DNA of 36,483 nucleotides from Actinomycetota bacterium (GCA_030018005.1 JASEGT010000018.1:1-36483), one strand, 5' to 3'; counted from the stretch's first letter, positions 21,702-30,217 are shown. Numbers and translations are program-made. Notes: generated from the letters alone by a model not told the origin.

Positions 21702-23153
21702 ATGCCAATTCATACGGTTTATGATCTGAAGGGCAAGAAAATCGGATTAAAAAGCACTAGTAAGAGCGGCGGCGAAGGGTCTATCTACGAAATTATCGGC
21801 AACGGTAATAGCTGCGCAAAGATTTATCATCCGCGAAAAGTCACTGCAGAACTTCACCAGAAAGTATTGAGCATGGTGGAAAACCCACCAGACGACCCTT
21901 CCCCCGATGCGAGACATCGATCAATCGGTTGGCCGGAAGACGTGCTCTATAGCGACTCGGCCAGAAGTTGGTTTGTTGGATATACGATGCCTCTGATAGA
22001 CACAAAGACATTTCAGGAGGCCCATAAATATTTTGACCCTTCTGATAGGTTAAAAGCGTTTGGTGGAAGCTTTACCTGGCAGCACTTGTTTACCGCAGCG
22101 TTTAATATGGCGAGTGCGGTTGCGGCGCTACATGAGAAAGGGCATCGTATCGGGGATTTGAGGGAAACCAATATTCTCGTATCTCCCAGTGCCCTGGTAT
22201 CGATAATCGACTGCGACTCGTTCCAGGTAAAAGACAGCACATCGGGTATTACATATTACACTCGGGTTGGAAGCGGTGAATTCTTGCCTCCTGAATTGAT
22301 GGGAGCGGATTTTAAGACAAACGATTATGACCGGTACTACTCAGACCTGTTTGCCCTGGGTATCATTGTGTTCAAGTTCTTATCGAACGGCGTCCATCCC
22401 TATCAGGCAAGAGGCCCTCTCGTTGATGACGCTCCATCCCCTGAGGAAAAGATTAGGAAGGGGTATTTCCCATATGCCGCACACATTAAGGGCATCGAAC
22501 CGCCTAGCTACGCGCTGCCATACGACATAATTCCGCCGTCTATCAGGGTTTTGTTCAATCGGTGTTTTGTTGATGGCCACACAGACCCGTTGAGGCGGCC
22601 TGCGGCAATCGAATGGTTTGATGCGTTGAAAGCCGAGGGTGTAAAGCTAAAACAATGTTCTAGGAATGAGTATCACTGGTATGGTAATCATCTTAGCGAC
22701 TGCCCGTGGTGCAACATTTTAATCAGTCTCGGCAAAGACTACTTTCCGAAGCCTTTTTATGCCGGTCAACAAATCGAGCTTATCGCGGCAAAATACGTGC
22801 CCGAATTGCCACAGGAAATACCGCCGGGGCAGGGGCAATCACAAATACACCTGCCGGCAACGGGCACTGCGCAAACAACCCCGCAGGCATATTTGCGACC
22901 GAGAGTAGCTAGAAAAAGCGCGAAGAAAAACCGGGTCCTCTCGAGAAACATTTGGGTCGGCTTTGCGCAGATACTTGGGGGCATGCTAGCTCTGTACGCC
23001 GGCTTTATGCTTTACAAATATGGCGTCTATGGGTTTAACCAACTCGACCCGTCCGTAGATGATTATGAAATATTTTTAGTGCAAGTTATGGCGTATGCGT
23101 TTCTTCTTGTGCTTGGAATTCATATAATACGTTCTGGTATTGATGACTGGTAG
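21702..23153 (+). CDS. Membrane-anchored protein kinase of the TerY-P triad with zinc-knuckle-like linker
   Basis: The 483-residue protein has an N-terminal kinase domain (about 1-310): Gly loop GGEGSIYEI, lysine strand CAKIYHP, catalytic loop HRIGDLRETN (148-157, with Asp 152 and Asn 157 kept but Gly before Asp instead of Arg), and DCDSF (170-174) in place of DFG. This deviant form is usual for triad kinases. A C-x(5)-H and CPWC cluster follows (KQCSRNEYHWYG, then DCPWCNI), probably a zinc knuckle. After a Pro/Gln-rich linker come two transmembrane helices at about 425-448 and 458-478, placing the kinase at the membrane. It is the third gene of the triad with the vWA and PP2C genes. Confidence 0.86.
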   Translation: MPIHTVYDLKGKKIGLKSTSKSGGEGSIYEIIGNGNSCAKIYHPRKVTAELHQKVLSMVENPPDDPSPDARHRSIGWPEDVLYSDSARSWFVGYTMPLIDTKTFQEAHKYFDPSDRLKAFGGSFTWQHLFTAAFNMASAVAALHEKGHRIGDLRETNILVSPSALVSIIDCDSFQVKDSTSGITYYTRVGSGEFLPPELMGADFKTNDYDRYYSDLFALGIIVFKFLSNGVHPYQARGPLVDDAPSPEEKIRKGYFPYAAHIKGIEPPSYALPYDIIPPSIRVLFNRCFVDGHTDPLRRPAAIEWFDALKAEGVKLKQCSRNEYHWYGNHLSDCPWCNILISLGKDYFPKPFYAGQQIELIAAKYVPELPQEIPPGQGQSQIHLPATGTAQTTPQAYLRPRVARKSAKKNRVLSRNIWVGFAQILGGMLALYAGFMLYKYGVYGFNQLDPSVDDYEIFLVQVMAYAFLLVLGIHIIRSGIDDW

Positions 23154-23297
23154 CTTGTATTCCTGCCTGTTTTTGTGGTTGCTACACTGCGCGAGCACTA
23201 CGTGCGACAGCACATCGACGTTAAGGAACAAACAGGGGCTCGTATTCAACGACAAAGAATCGGACGCTCGTCGTATAAAATACAAATAGGGGATCAA

Positions 23298-23741
23298 ATG
23301 ATCAAAAATCCTATCATGAGAAACATTCTTTCGGCTGTGGTCGTTGTAGCTTTTGGTTTTATTCTGTTGAATCTTACTTTTATGTTTTTCGCGCTCGTCA
23401 CTAAATTTTTTGAACTATTTCTGCCTTTCAATTTAGTACCAATTTCTGGTTTGATAGCAGGCAGCATGATTATCACCGTGCTTTCCTGGTTCATTTTCCG
23501 TTCCAAACTTGGTACCATCTATAAGGCGATTTATATGACAGTTCCGGTGGCGGTAGTGTTGGCGCTCATTGGCATTCTATTTTATCGATGGTCTTGGCTA
23601 TCCATTACGCTCGGCGGCTTGTTTTCAGTCTCAATCTTGATTTATTTGATTCGCGCTAGAAAGTCCTGGCTCTATTCGCTTAGTTTAATTTTGGTATCTT
23701 TGGTTTTATTGATTATGACCCTTCTGGGCATCGATATTTAA
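23298..23741 (+). CDS. Polytopic membrane protein, hypothetical
   Basis: The 147-residue product is almost entirely hydrophobic, with about five predicted helices (around 8-35, 46-65, 76-93, 98-117 and 124-145). It has no motif I can assign. AGGGGAT precedes the ATG at 23298; an upstream in-frame start at 23175 would add a polar, unlikely N-terminus. It is 144 nt downstream of the triad kinase on the same strand and could be a fourth member, perhaps the membrane partner of the signalling triad, but it could equally be independent. Confidence 0.6.
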   Translation: MIKNPIMRNILSAVVVVAFGFILLNLTFMFFALVTKFFELFLPFNLVPISGLIAGSMIITVLSWFIFRSKLGTIYKAIYMTVPVAVVLALIGILFYRWSWLSITLGGLFSVSILIYLIRARKSWLYSLSLILVSLVLLIMTLLGIDI

Positions 23742-23831
23742 GATATGCTTTTGAAGCATTTGACGTAGAGTGTCCAAACGCAGCTCAAATCGGACAAAAC
23801 ATAACCTCTGAAACATTGCCAACTCAGGTAA

Positions 23832-23906
23832 ATCGGGTAGGAGGCTAACCCTTAGTGGGTTAGCCGACCTCCCACAGAACCGTACGTACCGTTCGGTATA
23901 CGGCTC
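23832..23906 (-). ncRNA. Group II intron domains V and VI
   Basis: Domain V starts with GAGCCGTA (23899-23906) and closes with TACGGTTC (23877-23884), the catalytic hairpin. Domain VI pairs GGCTAACCC with GGGTTAGCC and has a GGGAGG/CCT-A-CCC base, where the unpaired A is the likely lariat branch point. Confidence 0.8.
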
Positions 23907-23915
23907 CTCCCAAGT

Positions 23916-25340
23916 TTACGCACGAACAGACTCGTAGTAATCGAGAAAATTAAAATATCCAGCCTTCTTAAGTCTCTCGGCAGAGATGGCTTTGGCAATG
24001 ATTGGGTTACGGGCACAGCGCCAGTAACCCTTTCTTATGTTTGCACCTTCTCTTGCTACCCAGTCTACAATGCCCAGTTTCTTAAGCATTGTGTATCGCG
24101 TTCTTACCCTTTTCCACTGTTTCCAGATAACCATCCGGATACGTCTCCGCAACCATTGGTCTGTTGTTTTCATTAGGGTCTTCATGTCCGCGAGTTTGAA
24201 GTAGTTGACCCAGCCAGTTATATACTGTTTGAGTTTTACCTTTCTCTGCTCGTATCCCATCCCGTTGCTTCTTGATGTGATTTGGCGTATCTTCGCCTTC
24301 ATCTTTGCAACACTTTTGGGGTGTACTCGCAGACCCGCGTCTCTGTTCTTGTTGATGTAGAACGCGTAACCTAAGAATTTGACCTTGCCTACATAGGCTA
24401 CTTCTGTCTTTTCCCTATTCACTTTGAGGAATAGTTTCTTCTCTATGAACGGGATTAGATTTTCCAGTGTTCTTTCTGCCGCCCTCTTGCTTTTGCAGAA
24501 GATGAGCATATCGTCCGCATAACGAACGAATCTGTGCCCTCTTCGTTCAAGTTCCCAGTCCAGTTCGTTCAGAAGGATGTTTCCACAAAGCGGACTTAAG
24601 GGTCCCCCTTGCGGCACACCTAGCTCCGTTTCCTCGAATCTGCCGACGCGTGTGACAACGCCTGCCCGGAGATATTTATGAATGAGGGATATGACTCTCC
24701 CGTCCTTAATGCTCCGTGACAGTATCTCTATCAGTTTGCTTTGATTTACCGTGTCAAAGAACTTTTCCAAGTCCATATCCACGACGTACTTGTATCCGTC
24801 ACGGATATTCTTCTGACACGCCCTGATAGCGTCATGCGTGCTTCTTCTTGGTCGGAATCCATAACTGTGTCTTAAGAACTGTGGCTCATAGATTGGCGTC
24901 AAAACCTGCGCTATTGCCTGTTGTATAACTCGGTCTACGGTTGTTGGTATTCCCAACTTTCTCTTTTTCCCGCCTTCTTTGGGTATTTCTACCCGCAGTA
25001 CGGGTTGCGGACGGTGTTTTCCGTCCTTGATGGCCTGCCGGATTTCCTCCCCGTTGTCTTTGAGATATTGCAGAAGGTCTTCCACTTGCATCCCATCGAC
25101 TCCGCCTGCGCCTTTGTTCTTCTTAACCCGTTTGTATGCTTGGTTAAGATTGCTTGGGGTAAGGATTTCCTCCAGCAGTCCATCCTCGGGTCTGTCGGCA
25201 TTGGTGATGTTGTTTTCAGTTATCCCAGAACCAGTAAGCGCTCCCGCATATTCTTTGTGTTCCGCACTATCCTTTTGCGGCCGGCCACTGCTTTCACAGT
25301 GTTTTCTGCTTTCTTTGTCCCGATTCCCGGTAACATTCAT
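23916..25340 (-). CDS. ltrA: Group II intron reverse transcriptase/maturase
   Basis: The 474-residue intron-encoded protein has the RT fingers and palm: KNKGAGGVDGM, KRKLGIPTTVDRVIQQAI, SYGFRPRRS, GVPQGGPLSP, and the catalytic YADD at 274-277. A maturase X domain follows (residues about 355-460). It ends EYY-like (NFLDYYESV) with no HNH endonuclease, which fits a class C protein that uses terminator hairpins or nascent DNA as target. No frameshift or stop is present, so the intron could be active. The protein binds its own intron RNA for splicing and reverse transcription. Confidence 0.95.
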   Translation of the reverse strand: MNVTGNRDKESRKHCESSGRPQKDSAEHKEYAGALTGSGITENNITNADRPEDGLLEEILTPSNLNQAYKRVKKNKGAGGVDGMQVEDLLQYLKDNGEEIRQAIKDGKHRPQPVLRVEIPKEGGKKRKLGIPTTVDRVIQQAIAQVLTPIYEPQFLRHSYGFRPRRSTHDAIRACQKNIRDGYKYVVDMDLEKFFDTVNQSKLIEILSRSIKDGRVISLIHKYLRAGVVTRVGRFEETELGVPQGGPLSPLCGNILLNELDWELERRGHRFVRYADDMLIFCKSKRAAERTLENLIPFIEKKLFLKVNREKTEVAYVGKVKFLGYAFYINKNRDAGLRVHPKSVAKMKAKIRQITSRSNGMGYEQRKVKLKQYITGWVNYFKLADMKTLMKTTDQWLRRRIRMVIWKQWKRVRTRYTMLKKLGIVDWVAREGANIRKGYWRCARNPIIAKAISAERLKKAGYFNFLDYYESVRA

Positions 25341-25746
25341 TTACTATCACCTCCAAGGGTTCCGCCCTTCACAGTACCGTCGACTGTACTGCTAGTATGG
25401 CTTCATCTGACTCCTCACGATAAATCTTGTTTCAACCGGCTTTCTGCAAATGCGCTTCCGCCGTCCGTGAGGCCTCCCCGGGTAAGAGCACAGTCTTTCT
25501 CTCCATCTACCTGCCGCATTTACATAAGCTGATTCCGTGTAGCTATTGGACTTCGACTTGTATTGCAGCCTTATCCTCAGCTTATGCCTGATGCGATTTC
25601 TGTTCGTCAGGCCGGAGATTTGCCGCCGCCTTCCTTCACACTCCACCTCGCGATGGACGCGCTTGGCCTTGGCTATACACTTCCCGCTACCGGGCGTGTT
25701 CGGGACTTTCACCCGTTAGACTGCGCCCATGCCGGGCGCACAATAA

Positions 25747-25774
25747 AAAGCTCCGGCATCTCTACCAGAGCTTT
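25747..25774 (-). terminator. Intrinsic terminator of the decayed tRNA-Ala copy, target of the intron
   Basis: On the minus strand AAAGCTCTGG pairs with CCGGAGCTTT around an 8-nt loop and runs into TTTTTATT. The intron begins at the end of this T-tract. The hairpin is a diverged copy of the one at 28316-28341, with paired changes that keep the stem. Confidence 0.85.
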
Positions 25775-25784
25775 AATTTCGGGG

Positions 25785-25844
25785 TGGAGGATAACGGACT
25801 CGAACCGATGACGTCCTGCGTGCAAGGCAGGCGCTCTCCTGAGC
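25785..25844 (-). pseudogene. Truncated tRNA-Ala (TGC) copy
   Basis: Bases 25785-25839 match the 3' 55 nt of the intact tRNA-Ala at 28355-28409 with two differences, covering the anticodon arm with TGC, the variable loop, the T arm and the acceptor 3' strand. Then four bases of the D loop are missing, TGAGC still matches, and the 5' acceptor strand and D stem are replaced by unrelated sequence. It cannot fold as a tRNA. It marks one end of the segment carrying the glycosyltransferase. Confidence 0.85.
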
Positions 25845-25942
25845 GTTTTCAAACTACGCTCCCGTTAAGCTGACTATAAGGCAGCTGTTGATTTATCTGC
25901 TGGTCTTCCAATCTCCTAAAGGAAATCGGGGCAGACATCCTC

Positions 25943-28162
25943 TTATACCGCCAAAGCTGTCTGCTTGTCAGCAGTCAACAAATCAATTAGTTCGCTATTA
26001 TTTACCAGCTCACGGTAGTTGGTGATTTCATAAATTAATATCCCTCGGGGATTCCGATTTGATAGTTCCAGATTCAACGCACATTCCAACGCTAATCCTC
26101 CATCAAAGCTCAGCGGGATTGTCATGCTTTTATACTCCCGAGCAGAGCTCACCACACAAAACTCGTAATTAAAGTCGTGAATATGCACGGAAACCGGGGC
26201 ACCGTCGCCATAAGCAAGAAACGTTTTATCTACAGCAATCCTTGGTAATTTCCGGTTCATTGCTAGAACATGTTTTCGCCGGCCCTTAAAATTCTTCATT
26301 AGGTTCAGATAGAAGACACTATCTTTTTGAGTCTTTTGAGGTGCCAGGGGCACTCTATCATAGAGAATCAGAAGCAATTGCTGAAAATCACTTTCATCTA
26401 TGTGGACGATACGAAAAGCATATTTGTATTTCTGTTCGAAATTATCGACATGAACTATCTTTGTAGAGAACTTTGCAGAATACCTTTGAGTCTTTATTCC
26501 TACAACATGAATTGAATCAGGGTCTAGATAGATCGGTCGGTCAAAGATTATTGTTACGCCTGTTTCCGAGATATCGTCAGTGGTTCCCCAAAACACCTTT
26601 CCAGCATGACCAATTTTCGCACCCGCACTAATCGGCATCCGCTCCGCACTGCGAAATTTTGGACGCTCTGAAGCAAAAAATATAGCCATAGCTAACAGGT
26701 AGAGATTATATGATAACCAGAAGAGGATAATTACGTAGCTTGATAAAAATCCTGTCGTAACCCATTGCATAGTTATCTTAACTATGCCGATCGAGGAGAG
26801 AGCGGCCAGCACTATTTGCACCCGAACTAGATTGAATTTATTAGAGAACCTTGTCCTTGTGATGTTATCTTTCGGGGTGACTTTAAAGTTTACCATCTTA
26901 AAACCAATAGTCTCTAAAATAACTCCTTTAGCGACGTGTGGAAAGAGAATAGTATCATAGATGTGGCTCCAGTTGGTAGTCCTGATATTTTCCGTAAATA
27001 ATTTAAAGACGATGTGTGTCAAGATAAACATAGGACCCCAAATCAACAACACGGATAATGCCGATGCCGATAGCACTACGATTCCAAACAGGGAATACAA
27101 AATCGGTGAACACAAGAAAATAAATCGCCACACACCAAAATACCAGTAAGAAAGGGCGCTGAAATACATCATCTTCTGCTTTAAGTCCAATCCTTTCATA
27201 AAAAAGGGGTTAAAAGCCTTGAAGGTTTGTACTACACCCCGACCCCACCGTATTCTCTGGTTGTAGAGACCCTCCAGGCTTTCCGGCGATAGACCGGAGG
27301 CATGAACCTCGTTTAAGTATATACATTTATAACCACGGCTCTGAATCAACATCCCCGTAGCAAAATCCTCTGTAATGGTTCCGACTACAAATCCCCCAAT
27401 ATCGGCCAGTGCCTGCCTGGAGATTACCGTGTTCGAGCCGGCATAGATCGCCGCGTTGTAATTGCTTCTTCCTGCCTGAATCAAGCGAGAAAACAATTGC
27501 TGTTCGTTCGGTATGTGGTTTTCTGAAAATAGATTGTATTGAAAAGGATCTGGATTGTAGAAGTTTTGCGGGATCTGAACGAACCCGATGGGCTCTTCTG
27601 TTAGAAAGAAGGGCATCGTTTTCTTAAGAAAATCATGCATGGGTATCATGTCGGCATCAAAGGTAACGATGTATGGTGATGTAGTTTTAGTCAAAGCGTT
27701 GTTGAGATTTCCGGCTTTTGCATGAGTATTTACCGTTCGAGTTATATATCCTACGCCCATTCGTTGACACAAATCCGCTATTTCACTGCGATTGCCGTCG
27801 TCACAAATGTAAATGTGAACCTTGGTTTGATCGGGATACTCCATGTTCTTACAGCCCACTATGGTTTTATATAAAAGATCTGGCGGCTCATTATAAGTGG
27901 CAACAAAAACATCCACATCGGGAAATTCGCCAACGTGTGCTCCGGGGGTGGTGGGTGTGCTTGTGTTTTTAATCGTCAGATAAAACATGATCGATTCAAT
28001 AAATCCCACGAACTCAGCCCAAAATAACAGTAATCCGAAAAAGATTGACAGGGGATCATACTTCAAAGGAAGCGTATACAGCGCTCTCCAGCCTAAATAG
28101 AAAATGTAACTTACGAAAAAGATTGCTAATAAGAATGGTTTTGCTGCCTGTTCTCTTGCCAT
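25943..28162 (-). CDS. BcsA-like family 2 glycosyltransferase with PilZ domain (c-di-GMP-controlled polysaccharide synthase)
   Basis: The 739-residue membrane synthase has two hydrophobic helices at the N-terminus and then a GT-2 domain with all processive motifs: DDG at 121-123, DAD at 169-171, TED at 264-266 and QRIRW at 302-306. Further helices follow, with the gating-loop motif FKVTPK at 426-431 as in cellulose synthase. A PilZ domain comes next with RxxxR (RPKFR, 500-504) and DxSxxG (DISETG, 530-535), the c-di-GMP-binding signature. It should polymerise and export a beta-linked glucan-like polymer when c-di-GMP is bound; the sugar is not proven. No BcsB or cellulase partner is next to it. 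It lies between the two tRNA-Ala copies and looks AT-richer than housekeeping neighbours. Confidence 0.9.
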   Translation of the reverse strand: MAREQAAKPFLLAIFFVSYIFYLGWRALYTLPLKYDPLSIFFGLLLFWAEFVGFIESIMFYLTIKNTSTPTTPGAHVGEFPDVDVFVATYNEPPDLLYKTIVGCKNMEYPDQTKVHIYICDDGNRSEIADLCQRMGVGYITRTVNTHAKAGNLNNALTKTTSPYIVTFDADMIPMHDFLKKTMPFFLTEEPIGFVQIPQNFYNPDPFQYNLFSENHIPNEQQLFSRLIQAGRSNYNAAIYAGSNTVISRQALADIGGFVVGTITEDFATGMLIQSRGYKCIYLNEVHASGLSPESLEGLYNQRIRWGRGVVQTFKAFNPFFMKGLDLKQKMMYFSALSYWYFGVWRFIFLCSPILYSLFGIVVLSASALSVLLIWGPMFILTHIVFKLFTENIRTTNWSHIYDTILFPHVAKGVILETIGFKMVNFKVTPKDNITRTRFSNKFNLVRVQIVLAALSSIGIVKITMQWVTTGFLSSYVIILFWLSYNLYLLAMAIFFASERPKFRSAERMPISAGAKIGHAGKVFWGTTDDISETGVTIIFDRPIYLDPDSIHVVGIKTQRYSAKFSTKIVHVDNFEQKYKYAFRIVHIDESDFQQLLLILYDRVPLAPQKTQKDSVFYLNLMKNFKGRRKHVLAMNRKLPRIAVDKTFLAYGDGAPVSVHIHDFNYEFCVVSSAREYKSMTIPLSFDGGLALECALNLELSNRNPRGILIYEITNYRELVNNSELIDLLTADKQTALAV

Positions 28163-28315
28163 TGATTCGAGCCCCGCTTCAAAAAAGCACAGTTAATATC
28201 TGCTACAGCTACTATCATCGGCATGGCACATCAGAGACATTATCGGTTTGCTTTATTAGCGCTTAATTGAAGTAAATCATAGCTTGCGTCTTTGCCATGG
28301 CTGCTATAAAACAAA

Positions 28316-28341
28316 AAGCTCTGGCATTTTTACCAAAGCTT
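28316..28341 (-). terminator. Intrinsic terminator of tRNA-Ala
   Basis: On the minus strand AAGCTTTGG pairs with CCAGAGCTT (one G-U pair) around TAAAAATG and continues as TTTGTTTT, just after the tRNA 3' end. Confidence 0.85.
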
Positions 28342-28354
28342 CTAAGTCTAGATG

Positions 28355-28427
28355 TGGAGGATAACGGGCTCGAACCGATGACCTCCTGCGTGCAAGGCAG
28401 GCGCTCTCCCAACTGAGCTAATCCCCC
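28355..28427 (-). tRNA. tRNA-Ala (anticodon TGC)
   Basis: The 73-nt cloverleaf has acceptor GGGGGAT with ATCCTCC, D arm GCTC/GAGC, anticodon stem CCTGC/GCAGG with loop CTTGCAC (anticodon TGC), and T loop TTCGAGC. The T stem has one T-T mismatch. CCA is not encoded. Its promoter is at 28508-28536 and its terminator at 28316-28341. Confidence 0.97.
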
Positions 28428-28507
28428 GTATGTGGCTATATGACCCGCTTGTGCCGGCTGTCTGCTTGCGCACAACACCCAGGAAAACCGGTGCGATGTC
28501 CTTGAAT

Positions 28508-28536
28508 ATTGTATAGTATATCGGTCGCAACGGCAA
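28508..28536 (-). promoter_or_regulatory. Promoter of tRNA-Ala
   Basis: On the minus strand TTGCCG (28531-28536) and TACAAT (28508-28513) are separated by 17 nt, about 80 nt before the tRNA. Confidence 0.6.
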
Positions 28537-28606
28537 CTTATTTCCAGCAAGGCCTCTCGAAGTCGCTTCATTCGCGCGGCGTGCCTCGGGGCTCTGTCGG
28601 TCCCGC

Positions 28607-29326
28607 CTATAGCTCCTCCTCGAAGATTCGCGCCGGGTTTTCGAGAACCAGGGCGCGCGCCGCTTCCTCGCCGACGATCTTGGCTGCGACGGAGAGTGCG
28701 GCGCTAAAATCCGGTGGCCGGTTCGCGGCACCATGGGAGTCGCTGGCGATGATATCCACCCACCCGCGCTTGAGAAGCGCGCCGGCTGTGTCGAGACATG
28801 AGCGCCCCAGCTCACCCGTGAGACTGCTGACATTGATATGGGTGAGGCAGCCCATATCAATAAACCTCGCAAGCCGCGCAGGTTTTCGCTGGATATCGTA
28901 GACCCGCTCCGGATGCGCGATAATCGGCTTCCAGCCTGCGGTGCGCAGGCGAAAGACGACCTCTTCCGAGAAGAGCGGTATCGTGTCGAAGTAAAACTCT
29001 ATCAAGACGTAGCTGCTCCCGGCGAGCGGAAGCGCGGTACGCGACGCGAGGCGCTCAGGGATATCCGGTGACATCCGAAGCTCACTCCCGGCATAGACCT
29101 CTACCGGTACGCCGCGCTCGCGTAGCACGGCTTGGAGCAGCTCAACGGCGGCGAGCGTCTCTTCTCCCGTAACGTGGTGCCAGTCGTTCTGGTGAGGCGT
29201 GGCGACGATGCGGGTGATGCCGTTTTGGTACGCGAGACGCGCCATCTCGACCGCTTCGTCGAGCGTCTCGGCCCCATCGTCGAGCCCGGGCAATATATGG
29301 TTGTGGATATCGACAAACCCGGCCAT
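28607..29326 (-). CDS. PHP-family protein-tyrosine phosphatase, CpsB/YwqE-like
   Basis: The 239-residue PHP-fold protein has metal motifs DIHNHILPGLDDGA near the start, ATPHQND, IIAHPERV and a final SDSHGA, the set seen in CpsB/Wzb-like tyrosine phosphatases that control capsule or exopolysaccharide synthesis. It would remove phosphate from a tyrosine kinase of the BY type, which is not in this window. GGGGAGG precedes the ATG. It lies between tRNA-Ile and tRNA-Ala and beside the BcsA-like synthase. A histidinol-phosphatase-like role is a less likely alternative. Confidence 0.85.
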   Translation of the reverse strand: MAGFVDIHNHILPGLDDGAETLDEAVEMARLAYQNGITRIVATPHQNDWHHVTGEETLAAVELLQAVLRERGVPVEVYAGSELRMSPDIPERLASRTALPLAGSSYVLIEFYFDTIPLFSEEVVFRLRTAGWKPIIAHPERVYDIQRKPARLARFIDMGCLTHINVSSLTGELGRSCLDTAGALLKRGWVDIIASDSHGAANRPPDFSAALSVAAKIVGEEAARALVLENPARIFEEEL

Positions 29327-29375
29327 CGCGCCTCCCCGTCCATGCTTGAGATAATTATACCTCTAAACAAAAAAA

Positions 29376-29391
29376 GCTCGCGGACGCGAGC
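29376..29391 (-). terminator. Terminator after tRNA-Ile
   Basis: On the minus strand GCTCGCG and CGCGAGC form a tight hairpin followed by a run of seven T, a few bases after the tRNA-Ile 3' end. Confidence 0.85.
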
Positions 29392-29397
29392 CATTCG

Positions 29398-29471
<74 letters not shown>

Positions 29472-29508
29472 GCGGCAAATCATGGCCAACTTTAGCGGCC
29501 AGCTTCAT

Positions 29509-29537
29509 ATTGTACAGCTCCTGCCTAAAAAATTCAA
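29509..29537 (-). promoter_or_regulatory. Promoter of tRNA-Ile
   Basis: On the minus strand TTGAAT (29532-29537) and TACAAT (29509-29514) are 17 nt apart, 38 nt before the tRNA 5' end. The remaining span to 29674 holds nothing I recognise. Confidence 0.7.
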
Positions 29538-29674
29538 GGCGGAGATTTCCCCTGCGCTAGGGCCCCGTACGATTGCCCTTTGTCACGCTTTTCACACGCA
29601 GCAAAACCGCTTAGGCCAGCCGCAAATCCCTCTTCTTCTTCGCCGGTGCTTGCTCCTCGGCCAACCAGCCTGGA

Positions 29675-29704
29675 TTGATTAATTGATTAAATCTTTGCTA
29701 TTGT
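29675..29704 (+). promoter_or_regulatory. Possible promoter of the bifunctional nuclease gene
   Basis: TTGATT (29675-29680) and TATTGT (29699-29704) lie 18 nt apart, about 40 nt before the start codon. Confidence 0.4.
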
Positions 29705-29743
29705 GAGCATAGACAATTAAGCGCGTTTTTCGAGGTGAAACTA

Positions 29744-30217
29744 TTGTTTGAAATGGAAGTTCACGGTGTCAATCTCGACATCTTGACGAACCAGCCGGTA
29801 ATCATACTGAGAGAGAGTTCCACCAGTAGGTACCTTCCTATCTGGATAGGCCAGTTTGAAGCAACGGCTATCCTCATGGAGATACAGGGAATCCGGCCAT
29901 CGAGGCCGCTCACGCACGACCTGCTTAAAACCGTCATCGATAAGCTCAGCGCCGCGGTCGAAAGTGTCGTGATTAACGACCTTAAAGAGGGCACCTTTTA
30001 CGCCCAAATCAATATGTCGATAAACTCGAGCAAGCTGCAGATAGATGCAAGGCCAAGCGATGCCATAGCACTTGCTGTCCGCACCAAAGTGCCGATCTTC
30101 GCAAATGAGTCGGTCTTAGACCAGGCCGCCATTTTAAGCGAGACGGGCGAAGATGAAGAGGTCGAACGGTTCCGGGAGTTTCTAGATAAGATCAGGCCTG
30201 AAGATTTTCAAGAGTAG
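29744..30217 (+). CDS. Bifunctional nuclease family protein (BFN/DUF151)
   Basis: The 157-residue protein is of the BFN/DUF151 type. It opens EMEVHGV, then PVIILRESSTSRYLPIWIGQFEATAI, then RPLTHDLL, and has the conserved DARPSDAIALAVRTKVPIFANE stretch. The family was named from a plant nuclease with RNase and DNase activity; its bacterial role is not settled. A C-terminal acidic tail follows. I chose the TTG at 29744 because GAGGTGA lies six bases upstream; a GTG at 29735 and an ATG at 29753 are alternatives. Confidence 0.85.
   Translation: MFEMEVHGVNLDILTNQPVIILRESSTSRYLPIWIGQFEATAILMEIQGIRPSRPLTHDLLKTVIDKLSAAVESVVINDLKEGTFYAQINMSINSSKLQIDARPSDAIALAVRTKVPIFANESVLDQAAILSETGEDEEVERFREFLDKIRPEDFQE

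Larger units (their letters stand above)
23832..25741 (-). mobile_element. Group II intron (probably class C), complete
   Basis: Both ends are readable on the minus strand. The 5' end is GTGCGCCC starting at 25741, followed by a typical domain I sequence. The 3' end has domain V (23877-23906), a domain VI hairpin with a candidate bulged branch-point A at 23838, and a final GAT ending at 23832, an AY end seven bases from the branch. The length is 1910 nt. The intron encodes an intact reverse transcriptase. Its 5' edge is directly after the T-tract of an intrinsic terminator (25747-25774), the hallmark target of class C introns. Confidence 0.85.

Noticed and set aside
23745-23759. Hairpin ATGCTT/AAGCAT after the hypothetical membrane protein
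   Set aside because: Short and without a T-run, so not called as a terminator.
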